In this document: positions 23,801 to 38,800 of the stretch, in pieces
How positions within the stretch are numbered: position 1 is the first letter of the stretch
Layout: each line of letters starts with the position of its first letter
Assembly (NCBI GenBank): GCA_030620095.1
Contig: JAUTXW010005178.1
Coordinates: 1,116,001 to 1,180,000, forward strand
Reading direction: 5' to 3'
Origin: Kuschelorhynchus macadamiae
Taxonomy: Eukaryota > Arthropoda > Insecta > Coleoptera > Curculionidae
DNA: 64,000 nt
Position numbers and translations under genes: made by a program
The notes under the pieces: model-generated
The model's input: the letters and a program-made list of their open reading frames with translations, nothing else
The model's database searches: none
Told to the model about the DNA's origin: nothing

Positions 23801-26800
23801 AATTTAAACTATATTCAAACAATTTAGCAGAACCTGCCAAAGATGAAAATGTAAGTTTTTCACAGTCTTCAAATCTAGTGTCATTTCCGTTAAAATAAGG
23901 TCCAATATTTCATAAAAAAGGGTTCTATACTTAGCCTTCTTCAGATGAAAGCTTAGCAAACTCACGTTTGTATTGATTTATTTCTGTAATAGAATTTGCT
24001 TTATCAAACATGGTATTAAAAAAATGTTCATTTCTTTTTTTACAGAGGCGCCTCACGACAGCGTTTTATATTGGATATGTAAAAATGATTGTCGAGCGAT
24101 TTTTTTTTGAAGAACGTCAAATAGTATGTCCGTGATTGAGAAAATGTCATTAAACACTAATGCCAGAAACGTGAATTCAAAATCGTTCATATCAAAATTC
24201 ATCGGATTAAGATTTGTCACAGTTTGTAAGAAATTCAAAGACGTCTTTTAATTTATTCCAGTCTTGAACAACCACATTTACTAACTTCGAATTTGAAGTT
24301 GTAACACCATTAATAAATATAACACAAAACAGTCAAGTTAACTGCAAAGGAACTCACCGGTTGCAGCAAAATCCGCGAAAATCAAAGTAAACAACCTCCG
24401 CGAACTGGACGACACGTGGGTGTAGTGTACTGCGCCTGCAATTCACTGAGAGCGCTGGGCTCGACGTCATCGGATACGCGTTGTCATGGCAACATAGTAG
24501 GAAAATCGTAAACTAAACATAGTACCTCCAGCAAAGTCAAAGGGGTTTGCGCTACTGTTATAGTTGTTATAATAAAGTTTGATTGAAAGTTTTAAAAAGA
24601 CATGCCGCCAACGGTCAAGTAAAATATTTATTCGAGATGTACAGTTTTTTTTTTACCAATTAGGTGAATAAATAAATGTAAAAACTAAAATTTTAAATAA
24701 ATAATAAATATAGTTAGATGTTTGCTTGTTTATTTTTCGTGGTGAAGTAGAACTTCACCTACTTCACCTGAATAGCCGCCACTGAACATATTTTGCTACA
24801 CTTCTAATATGCTATTTTAATATAATACAAAAGCAATAATTCTTTAAGTAAGTGTATTAAAAATAAATGATAATTTAAAAAACGTGAACAATCACAGATC
24901 AAACAGGCAGATATTTTGGTAAAAGAATAGAAAGATAATTAAGCTTAAAGTTGGAATTATATGTTAAACAATGAAGAATAACTCAACAATTTAACTCTGT
25001 TAAATATATTTTAATAATTTTAGGTAGTTTAGCTAGTACTTAAAAAGACTTTTTATATTTTTAAAATTTCTGAATTGTATTAACGTAGTTGTGTAAATAA
25101 AGCTTCAGAAATCGATTACAAAATAACCTATTGTTTCCCAGCTGGGACCATTAGTATTAGTATTGTTTTACAATAAACCTTTTACCTTTATTTGCGCCAC
25201 ATTTACGATGGAAAACTTTCTATTTCCTTATAGGCATTAAAATTTAGTTTAATTTTAAAATTCAATAATGTTTTTATTAGGAGAGTTGATTTGTCTCTCC
25301 CCTGGAGTTCTAATAATTTATTTTTTTCAGCTTGCCATTACTTTAAAAGTGATCAATGGTCTTTATGCTGGTGTCACTACCGTAGAACTGGACACTTTGG
25401 CTGCGGAAACATCTGCTATGATGACTATAGACCACCCTGACTATGCTATCTTGGCAGCTAGGATAGCTGTGTCTAACTTGCATAAGGAAACTAAGAAACA
25501 TTTTAGTGGTAAGTAAAAACATGCAGAATGTCATAATCATTAGTCAGCTCCCTGCAGTTCACTGTCTCCCTAGTATTTTATTTGTACACATTGCATCCAG
25601 TTTATGTGAAAATTGCAACACTAAGCGCATTATTTCAAAATGCAAACAGCCAAAATTATGTATTGCTCTTATACAGGGTGTTGGGAAATTCCGTTCCAAT
25701 ATTTGGAGGAGTTATTCTATTCTATAAAAATTTCCTATGAACATGGATCTGGAAACGCTTCCTTTCTCGAGATACAGGGTGTTAAAATATAAAATATTTT
25801 TCAGTTTTCTTGAAGTCAAGTCTATCCTGCATTTATAGAGATACTTTTTTTAAATTTGGGTCATGAAAACTGCAATTATTGCCTATAAAGTGAACATGAC
25901 GCATTTTAGAAAATTTTAGAGGGTTTGACTTTTAGCGGGTTACAATCTTTTTGACCTCTTTAATAAATTTAATGTAATGATACTGACCTGATTTGATACT
26001 TCCAACTGCTTTATTTTATAGATTTTATGTCCCTTGAACTCATTCAGAAAGATCGATAAATTTCCTTTACCTGGATTTTCCCTCATTATGAATATATCCT
26101 TTTATGAATAGTGAAGCGCGCCTCAGTTTAGTCCAGTACATAGTTTTTATTTTATTGTTTTTATTTTTAATTGTTCCATTCTATTGGATCCCCACCAATA
26201 TTTTATCAGTTTCTACCTATGCCATACTTGATTTTTAAGCAGTTTAAAATATGTAATTTTTTCAGGCTAATTTTTTAAATTTTTTATTATTTTGCCACTT
26301 TGTTTTGCTATCTGTAGTTTTTAAGGTATGCCGTGAACTGACAGAGCAACAGACAAACTGATAGACGTACCGACGGGATCGATAAAACATATTTTTTGGC
26401 ATCTAGAGACACTAAAACGTGAATATATTTAAAACCTGAGGTTGATTTTTTTCAGATTAAAAAAAATTTATTTGTCCGCCATTTTGTTTCGCCATCTCGA
26501 ATTAATACCACATTTTTACTAGTTTATCTCTGTACCACAATTAGTTATGGCACACATTTTGAAATCAGTTCATTAAGTAGTTTTTTCAGGCTGAATTTTT
26601 AAATATTTTATTAAGTTATTATCTTGGATTTATACCAAAATTTTACCAGTCGATTCCTACATAATACTTGCTTTTTGTGCAGCAGAATTTGAGAAATTGG
26701 ATGGGTACCTTTTAGTAATAATTTTTTTTAACATTTCACTATGCCGCTATTTTGTTTTACCATATTGGATTTTCACCAAAATGTTACTAGGTCATCCTAT

Positions 26801-29800
26801 GACCCTTAAAATTTGAAGTTAATCAGGAAAACAGTTTTTTAGCTAGCCGCGAACAGACAAATGGACGGAATCGAGAAAACGTAAAGATCTGAAAAAATGT
26901 CAGAGGGTGATTTTTTCATGATTACTACAATACTTCACTTTTACGAGAGAAGTAAAAATGTGTTTAAAGACGGGGACAGTTTTGAGGGTTTTTAGCTTTT
27001 AACTTTTAGGTAATAAAAGCTTTGCACATTTTCACAGTTCACTACAGTTTTTTGGGGTAGTTAGAGGGGTTGTGACTCAATAAAAGTTAAGCCATATATA
27101 ATATAGTCATTTTATAGACATTAATGATGGTTTACCAATCAAATATCTCTAGCAGTATGAATACATCAAGAAAACCAAGAGATATTTAGAATATACCTCC
27201 CTATATAGTGAGAACGAAGCATTTCCGGGGCCTGGAACTTTTTCTAATATTTTCATGTATAGAATAGTCCTAAATATTGGAATGGACTTTCCAGATACCC
27301 AGTATAGTCATTAGTCATATGAAAATGCTAATTTGAAAAAAACATTAATACATTTCTTTGTGACAGACATTTAAAATAGGTTTAAACTAGTTCTGTGTTT
27401 AATGTTTGGAAATAAAAAAAAAATAAAGATATCGCATGTCCTACAGAACCAGTTTTATAAACATTCTAGATTGTTTACCACCTTCAAAGAGACTAATATA
27501 GTCACAGTAGTCACAGTACTACTGACACATATCCTCATTGTAATCATAATCAGTATACTTTAAAATACTAATTTAATTCTTATTCTTAACTCTCATTTAT
27601 GTATTTTAGAGGTTATTACCGACCTCTACAACATGGTAAATGAAAAAACCAGACTGCGTACACCCATGATCTCCAAAGAGCACTATAACATCATCATGAA
27701 GAACGCCGATCGTTTGAATTCATGCATCATTTATGACAGAGATTTCTCTTATAACTATTTTGGCTTCAAAACCTTAGAGAGATCCTACTTATTGAAAATT
27801 AATGGAAAAATTGTGGAAAGACCCCAGCATATGTTAATGCGAGTTGCTGTAGGTGAGTAGACCAGTAATATTTAACACAAAAAAAAAAACAAAAACGTCT
27901 ATTTGTTTTCGGAATGATCATTGAGAACAATATTGATTAAAAATATCAAAATTTTGTTTAATTGTTAAATTTATTTTTATTAACATAAACTATTTTTTTA
28001 GAATATAAAATAATGTCTAATTTTTGCAACAATATAACTCATTATAACTATCTTTTGCCTAAAACATGCATTGATTATAATTAATAATACTTGATCTAAT
28101 AGTAGGATCGATTTGTCATAATAAAAAATGGTAGATAAAAAAAATAGCGGGCAGGCTGAATTTTTAATGTTGGTTGTTTAGGAAAAGTAAAAGCACAAAA
28201 AACTGTGACTTGATTTATCTCATTGTAAGGATAAAAATGTAGTGCTCGAAAATTTGCAACTATATATGTCTGAAGTGGAACTACCTGTAGTCAGTTACAA
28301 AAAAGATAAATGGGGTTAAAGTTAACAAAAGACAGTTTTTATTTATTTAGATCCTTAAAAAGGATGCAAAATTTGTGTCATATTGCAATAAATATCATAA
28401 AGTATACCGTAAAGTCCTCAGAACGGGTAAGGATCTGTATTTCAATGACAGACTTCGGGCTGCTAAGTGTCGGTAAAGAGAAAGTTGGGCTATTATTAAC
28501 GATCTATGTAACAAATCGGGCCATAAGGTTTGTGAAATCGACATAGAGCCTAATTTATTTAATGGTTATTACTGTAGCATTGCAGGTAAATTTACCCAGA
28601 ACTTGCCCTCTTCTATAGATCCACTTTCTTACCTTGACGGTTTCTCTATATCTGGGTCATTCTATTTTTTTGAGATCGACATTGTTGAGGTTAAGAGCTG
28701 CTTATGTGATATTAAAAACAAAAGATCATGTGGAAAAGATAAAATATCTGCTGAAGTACTTTTGGGATTACCAGATTGTGCATTGGAAGCTTTAGCAGCA
28801 GCTATAAACAATTCTTGGGCCTGAGGGGTGTTCACATCTTTTATGAAGTCTGCTTTGGTCATTCTACTACATAAGGGGGTGAACTGACTGAGCCTTCAAA
28901 ATTTCGACCTATTTCCTTGCTCTCATCTCTTTCCAAGGTCTTTGAGAAGGTTGTTAAAAGGAGAGTATGGAACTATTTGGAATCCTTTAACTTAATAACT
29001 CCAAATTATGCGATGTTTGGCTGCGAGGAAACGGTGTACCTCGGTCTGAATCGGGGCCAATTGGCGGCGGCAGTATTCTGTGCTCTGTCAAAAGTCTTTG
29101 ACTGCGTGGATCACAGAGTGTTGCGCTTGCATGTTACAGATTTAGGGCTAATGCTCTTGCCTGGTTTGACTCCTACCTTTGCAACCTCATTAAGTCAGTT
29201 GTTGTTTCTGGAGTGCAATCATTAGCCTCCCTCATCGAATGTGGTGCTCCTCAGGGATCGGTGCTTGGACCCGTCCTTTTTTTTTGTTGTATATAAACGA
29301 TGTTGGGCGTGATCAGATCTCTGGTCATTTTACGCTTTTTGCGGACGATACGTCGATTGTATGGCTTCACAAGGACTGTATGCAGCTGAGAAATATTGTT
29401 GCATCTGATATTAACAGAATCAAACTATGGTATGACTCAAACCGACTGTCCTTTAATGTTGCAAAGACAAGCGTGGTGGGATTTTGGTGTAATATGCAGG
29501 GCTTAAATCTGGATGGCAATCCTCTTAAAGAGGAAAATTTTTCAAAATTTTTAGGGTTTTTCATAGACGGTGATCTCTATTTTGATGAGCACATTTTGAG
29601 GCTGAGTGGGGAACTTTTGTCTGTTTGCTTGGTAATTAAGGTACGGCATTTCATTTTGGGGTGCCAGTAGCCAGAATTTTCTAATCGTCGTTTTTTTATT
29701 ACAGAAGAAGGCTGTTCGTTTTATCGCTAAGGTCACCCATAGGGAGTCCTGCAGACCTCTTTTTCTATCACTGAGAATTCTCACACTCACCTCACTTTTC

Positions 29801-32800
29801 ATCCTCGAAACTTCTACACACAATACTAGACAGGCTTCTCATCTATTCCTGCCTATACCCATTAAGGAATTTACAAGAAGGTCTTTTATCTATGATGGCA
29901 GGAAAATGTTTAACCATTTGCCAATTCACATTAGGAACGCCGTATCACTTAAGATTTTTAGAAGAACATTAAAGAGTACACTTCTAAAAGTATATTATAA
30001 TGTGGGTGAGTTTTATGCAGACAGCCTATTGTAATTATTTGTCCATTGTTTAGATCTGTTGTTTATGCTACAGCTGAATTACTTACTTTAGGTAAACATA
30101 GGTGCTATCAATTACACACTCTAAAAAAGTGTGTCATTGCTGACGTAAATAAGTTTCGTTTACTAAGTGTACATCAGTTTGGCTTTCAAAATTTAAAGAG
30201 TACCATAAAAGTACAACACTAACTTACTTTAAACTGTTTTATTCCAAAACAACTTTACAAGTTTATTACATGGAATGTAACATATAACAATAGAAAATAA
30301 TAATAAAGTTGTAATAAATGAAAAAACTCCTATGTTACAATTCAATATAATATAAAAACTAAGTTGAAATAAATATTTTTAAAAAATCTATTCATTTCTA
30401 TTTTTGTACAAAATGCATTTTTAATTGTTTTTTAAATATTGATAATTTTGTTGTAGGTCTTATAGTCTCTGGTTAGTTATTATATATTTTTAAACCATCG
30501 GGCAGAATTGATTTTTTCCCAAAGTTACTTTTTATCATAATGGTGTGTAATTGTAAGCAATGTCTTGTATCCTGATTATGTAAAGTATTAGATTTTTTAA
30601 ATATATTTGATTTTTTTCCATTATTATTAATAATAGAGTGTATTAAAATTCAAATTTTGAAATTATAAATATTTTGTAAGTTTAAAAATCCGTTTGGTTT
30701 ATATAGGTTTATAGAAGGTTCCAAATATGGTAGTTTATAAATACATTTTAGAGTTTTATTTTGCAATTGTTTTAAAGGTTTAATATGTGATGAACAAGCA
30801 GATCCCCAAATTGAAATTAAATATTGGAATTTGGAATATATTAAAGAATAATATGTTTTTTAAGAATTTTAATGGTTCGAAATATCTTGCTTTGTATAAT
30901 ACTCCTATTAATGGAGTTATAGCAGTTCTTATACTCTAAATGTGATTTTTCCAACTTAAGTTTGCATCTATAATTAATCCTAAAAATTTTGTTGTATTTG
31001 AAAATTTAATTTTGTTATTGTTTATGACTATTGGGGAAATACCAGAATTTATCTTTGTTTTACTTATTAACATAAAAGATTTACTAAAATTTAATGATAG
31101 TTTGTGAGATTTAAGCCAGGAACAAATTAATTGTAGATCATGTTTTATATAAAAACATAATTCATTTAAATTATCAGCAAAATAGATAATTGTTGCGTCA
31201 TCCGCAAACAATTGGATATTGCCTTTTAAATTTAATTTAGAAACTGAATTTATATAAATTAAAAATAAAACTGGCCCCAATATTGATCTCTGTAGTACTC
31301 CTACTGTCATAAAGAACATTTAAAAAAAATTTCCCACCTACAATGTTTTTGATATCAAATCGGATTGATTAGTTAAAAATACTAATACATGAAAATTTTC
31401 ATATTTTGATTTCAATTCATTATCAGTGCAATCCATTTTTTTTAACAGGAATCCATGGGGAAGATATAGATGCAGCTATCGAAACATACAACTTTCTCTC
31501 TGAGAGGTACTTCACTCATGCGAGTCCCACGTTATTCAATGCAGCCACCCCTAGACCACAGCTGTCATCTTGTTTCTTGTTGATGATGCCAGATGATAGC
31601 ATTGAGGGTATTTGCAAGTGCCTCACGCAGTGCGCTTTTATATCAAAAAGCGCTGGTGGTATCGGCGTAAACGTACACAATATTAGAGCTAAAGGTAAGA
31701 TACATTTTACTTCCCTTGTAGCAGGAAAGTAACTCACATCCTTAGTACCCTAGAAAATAAGAATATAATGTTATAGTTTGAATATACCCAACAATTATGA
31801 AAGATTTCCTAATTTATATCAGAACTTACTTTTACATTTAAAATATGTATTGGCTTTTTCGGTTACTTTTATTTAAATGTGACTTGTGGTGATAGTGCAA
31901 GCAATTATTGGCATTAACAACATGTATAGAAAAATTTAAATATAATGCAAACAATAAATTATTAAGGTCATAAATTATTGCATTTTCCAGGAACTTATAT
32001 TGCGGGTACAAACGGAATCTCAAATGGTCTTGTGCCCATGCTTAGGGTGTTCAATACAATGGCGAAATATGTAGATCAAGGAGGAAATAAGAGACCTGGT
32101 GCTTTCGCCATCTACTTAGAACCATGGCATGCGGATGTATTTGAGTTTTTAAATCTCAGGAAAAATACAGGTATGCATGTTTCAATAAAATATCCACATC
32201 TGAAAGCAAGAATGAGTTGGTGAAATCATTTTATTGCATGCCATTACTTTTTTTTATATAAATAAATTTAAAGAAATAAAGATTTGGATAGTGACTATTA
32301 AATAATTTTTGTCATAATTAATTTTAGGTATTTAAAATATTTTTACGGACATTTTTCAGGGTTCAATAATTTTTAACTTGATTTTAGCTATTAATTGGCA
32401 AATATATCTTATATTTGATTTTGTATCAGTATCAGACAAGCAGTGAAAATGATAATTAGGAACAAGCCTTAAGATTGGAAGGAAGATTTTTTCCATTATA
32501 CTTCCTAATTTCCAGTTCAATGTCTCTCGTTTCCATATTTGAGGAGTAGAAGTAACAAAGGTGCTAAGTGCCAAATTTAAAAAAACTAATTCTAAAGAAT
32601 TTAGAAAAAAAAAATTTTTTACAAAATTTTGGCAACAAGCTCTGTGCCAACATAAAGGTGAATTGTATTATTATTAATCTTTTGTTTACCATTTTGATAG
32701 TTTACACGTTTACAGCTATTTAATGTATTATTAAAAATGATTCTACAAAAAAAAATTAAATAAGTTTCCAATAATCCAATATAAAAATTCATGAAAAACC

Positions 32801-35800
32801 AATGCATATCGGTCAAAAGAAAGTCACCCTTAGTATAGGCAAGTAGATCAAACACAAAGAAGTCACATAAAACAGTCAAATAATAAAATGTCAATCTTCA
32901 ATACAGTCAAATAATAAAACGTCAGATACTACTACCAATAAAATGAAAGTTTTATATATAATTATAAAAAAATATATTATAATATAAATAAGTCACATAA
33001 ATCAGTCAAAGAATAATATAAGTCACATATAACAGCCAAATAATAAAAATTAGTTACTACTACCAATAAAATGAAAGTTTAACTAAAAAATTTAAAATTC
33101 AATGTTAAAAATAAAAAAATGATACATACAACTTAACTAGAATAAAAATAATAAAAAAATATAAAAGTCAGTTCTCATTCACCCCACTAATTGACAATAA
33201 ATAAACTTCCAAATTTCTTTTAAATGATGACATTGTTGAAATTGATTTTATAGCATGTGGAGGTTTATTAAAATCTTCTAAACCCTCTGAAAAACTGAAT
33301 TTACTCTTTTTTCTGTTTTTAGGTATTATAAAAAAAATTGTTTATTGTCAGGTATCATAACTGTGAATTTCATGGTTATAAGATAACTTCTGCATTAAAT
33401 ATGAAGGTGCCTGACCCATTCTAATTTTGAAAATAAAAACAAGCACATTAGACTTAATGTATTATTGCAACATTGATTTTATTGGCGTATACGTAATGCA
33501 AGACAGTATTCCTAGCTCATTTTGTTGAAGCAGTATAATGCAACAATAGTTAAAATTTGGTAAAATTATTTAATCAAAAACTATCAGCTTTGACCATAAA
33601 GAAAGGCCAGTAGTACAACAAGCCAGATAGTTAACAGCATGTCTAACTTTGGAAAGAACAAAGTTGCAGTGCTCCTTAACAATTTTTTATAAACGATGAC
33701 TCTTAAATATTTTATTTTATTAACTTGTTCAATTGTAGCCTGTCCAAGTCTTAATGAAAATTTGTTTACATTAAACTAATGTTTTACTCTAGTAGTGTCA
33801 GTATACATAAACTTTGTTTCACTAGTATTTCCTTTTAAGAGATTGAAAGTCATAGAAACATGTATTTATTCTAAAGCTTTATTGATAACTTCAATAAATA
33901 AATTCAGATCTTTTGAACTACTGTATAGAAGAGTATCAGCTGCAAACAAATGAATATCTAAGATTATCTACCACATCGACAATGTCATTTATATACAATA
34001 AAAACAGGATTGGCTCCAAGACAACACCACTTTATGGTACTCCATTCACAACCACCTGTTAATTTATATTGATCCGTTAACCTTAACGCGCTGCAGTCGG
34101 CCATGCAAATAACTCTCAAACCATTGAAAGACATTTCGTCCTATTCCAAGTTTTTCAAGTTTGAACAAAAGCAAACAAGATCTCAAAAGCCCTTTGCTGG
34201 TCCAAAAACATGGCCATGATACAAAACACACAGGATAGCTGTCTCACAGCAGTTCAGACTGCTTTTTAGTAAACAATTTGTCATTATCTACATAATCTAT
34301 AAGTTGAACGTAAAAAACTTTCCCAATAATTTTTTATAGAGCTGGTAGAGTATTTATCGGCCTTTAGGCATTAATCTTTTTTTTTAAATCGGTATAATGG
34401 TAAAAATCATTAATCTTCTGGGAAAATCAAAGCAAGTCTATATTTTATGGTGATGGATAAAAACGAGTACAAAATCAAACTAATTTGATCAAAGAAAATC
34501 ATTAGCAGCTGATCAATATAACAGCTGATCAATATAACAGCAGCCGCTGCAATGTGATGGTACCCCGGCACTTAGCACATTTCAAGCATACCTGATTAGG
34601 GAACATACACGTTCCAATATGTTTTGAAATATGAATTATTGTGACACTTGGTTCATTTTACTCAAAAAACAGGAATTTTTTTGAAAATGGCGCATAGGAC
34701 CCTTTTATTTCTACTCCTCATTCTTCTCTGGCGTTGGCTTTCAGAACAATTTCTAACTAGAAAGTTAAAATTTTATTAAAAACTGTAACAAACAATAATT
34801 ATATTGATGGAAACTATAAACTGGTGTTAAGTCTCTTTATTAAAATTTAATTATTAATATAGGAAAGGAAGAACTTAGAGCTAGAGACCTATTCTACGCC
34901 CTTTGGATTCCAGATTTGTTTATGAAAAGGGTAGAGTCCAATGGTGTTTGGAGTTTAATGTGTCCACATCAGTGTCCAGGTTTACCTGATTGCTATGGAG
35001 ATGAATTTGAAAAGTTATATGAAAGTTATGAAAAAGATGGACGCTACGTCAGGTAAGGCTTAATATTTCTTATATCAGGCAGTCATCACCCCCAAGACTG
35101 GGTAGGGTAGCTACTTACTTACTACTGGTGTCTGTGTACTAAGATCCGAATTGAGGTCCATTTGTCCAGGTCAAAACTATCAGTAAAAATATTGATTCTC
35201 GTCATCTCATAATATTCTGAAAAGCATAGTTAATTAGCAATTAAGCTAATTGAAATAGGTTTTTAAACAACACCAATTCATATTCTTTCTTCTCCAGGGT
35301 TGTGGGAAAAAAAGGAGGATGTTTCAAAGCAAGAAGTTTGGAGATTTTTTGTTAGTTGAAGCTTCTTTTTAAGTTGTCACTTGACGGTTTGTTGTCTTGC
35401 ACCTAACTGTCCCAAATTGGTATTTCTAAAAGGGAGCAACGCTATTCTAGTGGCTTGTTTTGATTAAAGTCATCAGTTAATTTAAATCACTGATTTCGTA
35501 ATCGTAATTTAATCATATATCTAAAAAAATACATTATAAATTAAAAATATGATTTCTTATGCTACTGACTTAAATTGACCCCTGTCATTAAAACAGGAAC
35601 CGAAAGCGTGCAAGGTGTCAAAATTGTTAGTTAATTTCTTTATTTAGCATAAATGCTATAATTTACATTTTTCAAGCATAAAATTTTAAATATTTTAGAC
35701 TACTCTAAACTAGCTTCAAAAACCATACTTCTGTGTTCCTTATCAACTTTTAAAATTGATTCTTAAATAAATAATCTCTTAAGTTAATTTTAAATTTTTT

Positions 35801-38800
35801 ATAAGATCTCTGAGACTTTATAATAAATGGTAGTTTATTATATTGAATCGACCCTTTATGAAAAATTGACTTATATACAACACCTTTAAAAAAATAATTT
35901 AAATGTAAGTCTTTGTTTTGCCTTGTTTGGTAATTATGTTCTTTGTCAGATATGCTTCAGTTGCCTTTGTTTATGTCGTAACGAGCTTACGAATTACAAC
36001 TTTAGCTTTTTTCTGGAAAAATGTTTTTTGATAAAGAATAATTAAAATTTAGAAGAAATGTGTTTAATCCTTTCACCGAGTCTTTTATAGTATTGTTAGA
36101 AATAATTATATTACTTTATAATAGTGATTAATAAGAAAGAATAATTTAATTTTTATTTTATCCTTAATTTTTCGAACATATAAAACTAATTTGATTATTA
36201 CGTGTTTGCTCATCTGAGGGACCAGTGTAAAAGGCTAATCAAGAAACCGAACATGTTATATCAACTGAGAATTCCTAAAACAATTTGGGAACTTTTTATA
36301 TTCTTATCATAAAATTTCTAAATTCCCCATCACTGTATTCTACAAGCCGTTTCTTGGGTGTTTATATTGTCAATTTGTATGCTAATTATTTTGCTACAGC
36401 ATAATTAAATTCCGCCTGAGAGGTATTTGACTTTTCTTTCTTGTAGTCACGTTAATATACATAAACTTAGTATATCAATTTTAGAGCTCTTAATTTTTTG
36501 AATGTTTATTTATTTATTCTTCACTCAAATTCCAAGTGGTATTTCCTTATGTTGGCAAGGTTCCTCGACTTGATGGAGTTCATCTTTTCCTAAATGTTGC
36601 AGGTTCATTCTTGCAAAGCTTGTCCATATCATATTTAGTGAATAGCAATTTTCTTGAACACTGAAAATTCAGCTTCATTACACCAATTTTTAAGTAGTGA
36701 GAAAAATGATGTATTAAACTATAGATTTATCAGTATCCTTAGTTGCATTCCCAAGTTGTTCGAAAGTATTGTTACCAAATTTGTTAATGCTGCTGATCAA
36801 TTTGATAATTGATCAGCAGTATGGTTTGGTCCCCACAGCTTAACTTGCTGGTGTATTATGATTTTGTGTCAGCTGCCTTGGCGTCAGGTTAGAGGGTTCA
36901 TTCCTTGTTTACCAACTTTTCCAAGGTTCTTAGAGTAAACTACCTAAAAATGATCCCTAAGCTGAAGATTATGGGATTGAATGGGCTTTTGCTCAGTTGG
37001 ATTGAAAGTTATTTGACTAACCACCGTCATGATTATTCATATTTATGGATATTTTTCTAATGTAATATGTCCCCTCTGTTGCTCCACAAGGTTCACACCT
37101 GGGTTCCCTTGTGTTCAACATATTCATTAACGACATTTATAAAAGTTTCATGAAATTCTTGCTGTTTGCAGATGATCTGAAGGGTTTTAGGAAGACCTCA
37201 ATTAGTGACTTTTTTTGCCTCATTCATGACATCTATAAATGCTTTCTGTTCAGTGAATTTTTGCTCTTTGCAGATGATCTTCTAAATCAGTGACTGCCTC
37301 TTGCTTTAGGCTGACTTTAACTGATAAAGTGGTGTGGCACCAATGATATTGCATTGAACACTAAGTTCATTAACAAATACTGCACAACATTCAAAACATT
37401 TTTCAATACAAAACTCGTTCACATCATACTTCACTATACCTAGACAATTTTTAACATATATAGTTACACCTCCGCCGGTATAAGTCGATCTTGAGTAGAT
37501 ATCAGCCTGCTTGTATGAACTAATCTGGAGTACACCTGCTTCCTCTGCCTTAAGCCAATGTTCTGACAGACATACTATGTTGAAGGTTTTTTCCTCCAAG
37601 AATGCTTCGAGCAGATGGGCCTTTTTTCTCACTTAACAAGTGTTTATGTGCAATAGATGAACTTGATGCATTGTCCCCGTCACGGATGAGCAAGATTTAT
37701 TTTCTTTTCCATAGCAAGGCGCTATTGAAAATGAGAACCTCTCCTGAAAGGAGCCCTCCGAAAATTTTTGTTCTGGTATTGGCTTCCATTATGTGCTTGA
37801 TTTCCATTATATCTCCATTTATTGAGGTATACGGCCAGTCAGGCTGCAGAATTTTATCAAGGTATTCATCAGGGACAAAGAGTTTCAATGAGCTTGCTCT
37901 TCCATTTGATTGCAGCTTACTAACAGTCAATTCATCAGTATACATATTTGGGAAAGCTTGCACATTGTGATCCTTTACATTTTCTTCTGTGACATTTAAG
38001 CACAGATTAGAGAGAAGTAGTTTTGTTTTTGGAACTGCTGCCCTGAGAAGTTCTGTTTGATTGCCGCTTCCTTTCATTGAAGTCACTATTTGTTTATAAG
38101 CTGGAGTGGGAGCTGCAGCAAACACGCTTGGGGTCTCACGGGGCCTTTGGTCTTTTGGACTAACCACTGGCGGAGCGCTGCCAGGGTCCATGTACTTTAG
38201 CAGGTGAGTTGCAGTAATCGCCTTTTGCACATCTTGCTGGTTGACATAATTATTAGGCAAATCTTGGCTATCCTTATTTTTGTTTTTGTTTTTGTTTTTC
38301 TCCTGCTCCTTAGGAACTTTCTGTATTTTTTTGAGTGTTGGTTCTTTTGGCTTGTCAGGGGTCCTTTTCTTGACTGGTGGTGCTTTAGCAGGAGACTGAA
38401 CCTTTTTTTTTGCTCATCCAGAGTGTCAACTTTTCTGTCGAGTCTCTTTTCCAGACTATCAAATTTTTCAATTCGAGACAAGATTATTTCCTTTCTAAAG
38501 TTTATGAACATCTCTTTATTCAATTCCTCAACAGATAGCCTTATTTGATTTAGAAACTTATCAGTGTCATCAGCTTTTGTCACAGTTTCTTAATATCACT
38601 AGAGTACACGGCATTGTCCTGTTCTATAGTTTGTATTGTAATCGTCATATTTTTGTTTAAGTGGGTTAATTCTTTTATATTTTTCTCTAAAGTTTGTTTA
38701 GTCTTGGTCCATTTTTCCGTAGCAGCTGCAAATTCTATTTCTTTATTTTTTAAAGGCTGAATTTCATTTTGTAAAGAAGTATTTCGTTCCTTCAATCTTT

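Larger units (their letters stand above)
18409..24784 (-). mobile_element. Possible hAT element spanning much of RnrL intron 2
   Basis: The right end, on the minus strand, begins CAGTGGCGGCTATTCAGGTG (24784 downward), and a related terminus CAGTGGTGGCTCGTGG begins at 18409. A decayed hAT transposase of matching orientation lies at 23389-24238. Flanks ACATATCA and AACATATT share ACATAT but are not a clean 8-bp duplication, so the left boundary is tentative. The two ends could belong to different copies of one family. Confidence 0.35.

Noticed and set aside
31516..31737. Minus-strand frame opposite RnrL exon 5
   Set aside because: Shadow of a highly conserved exon on the other strand.
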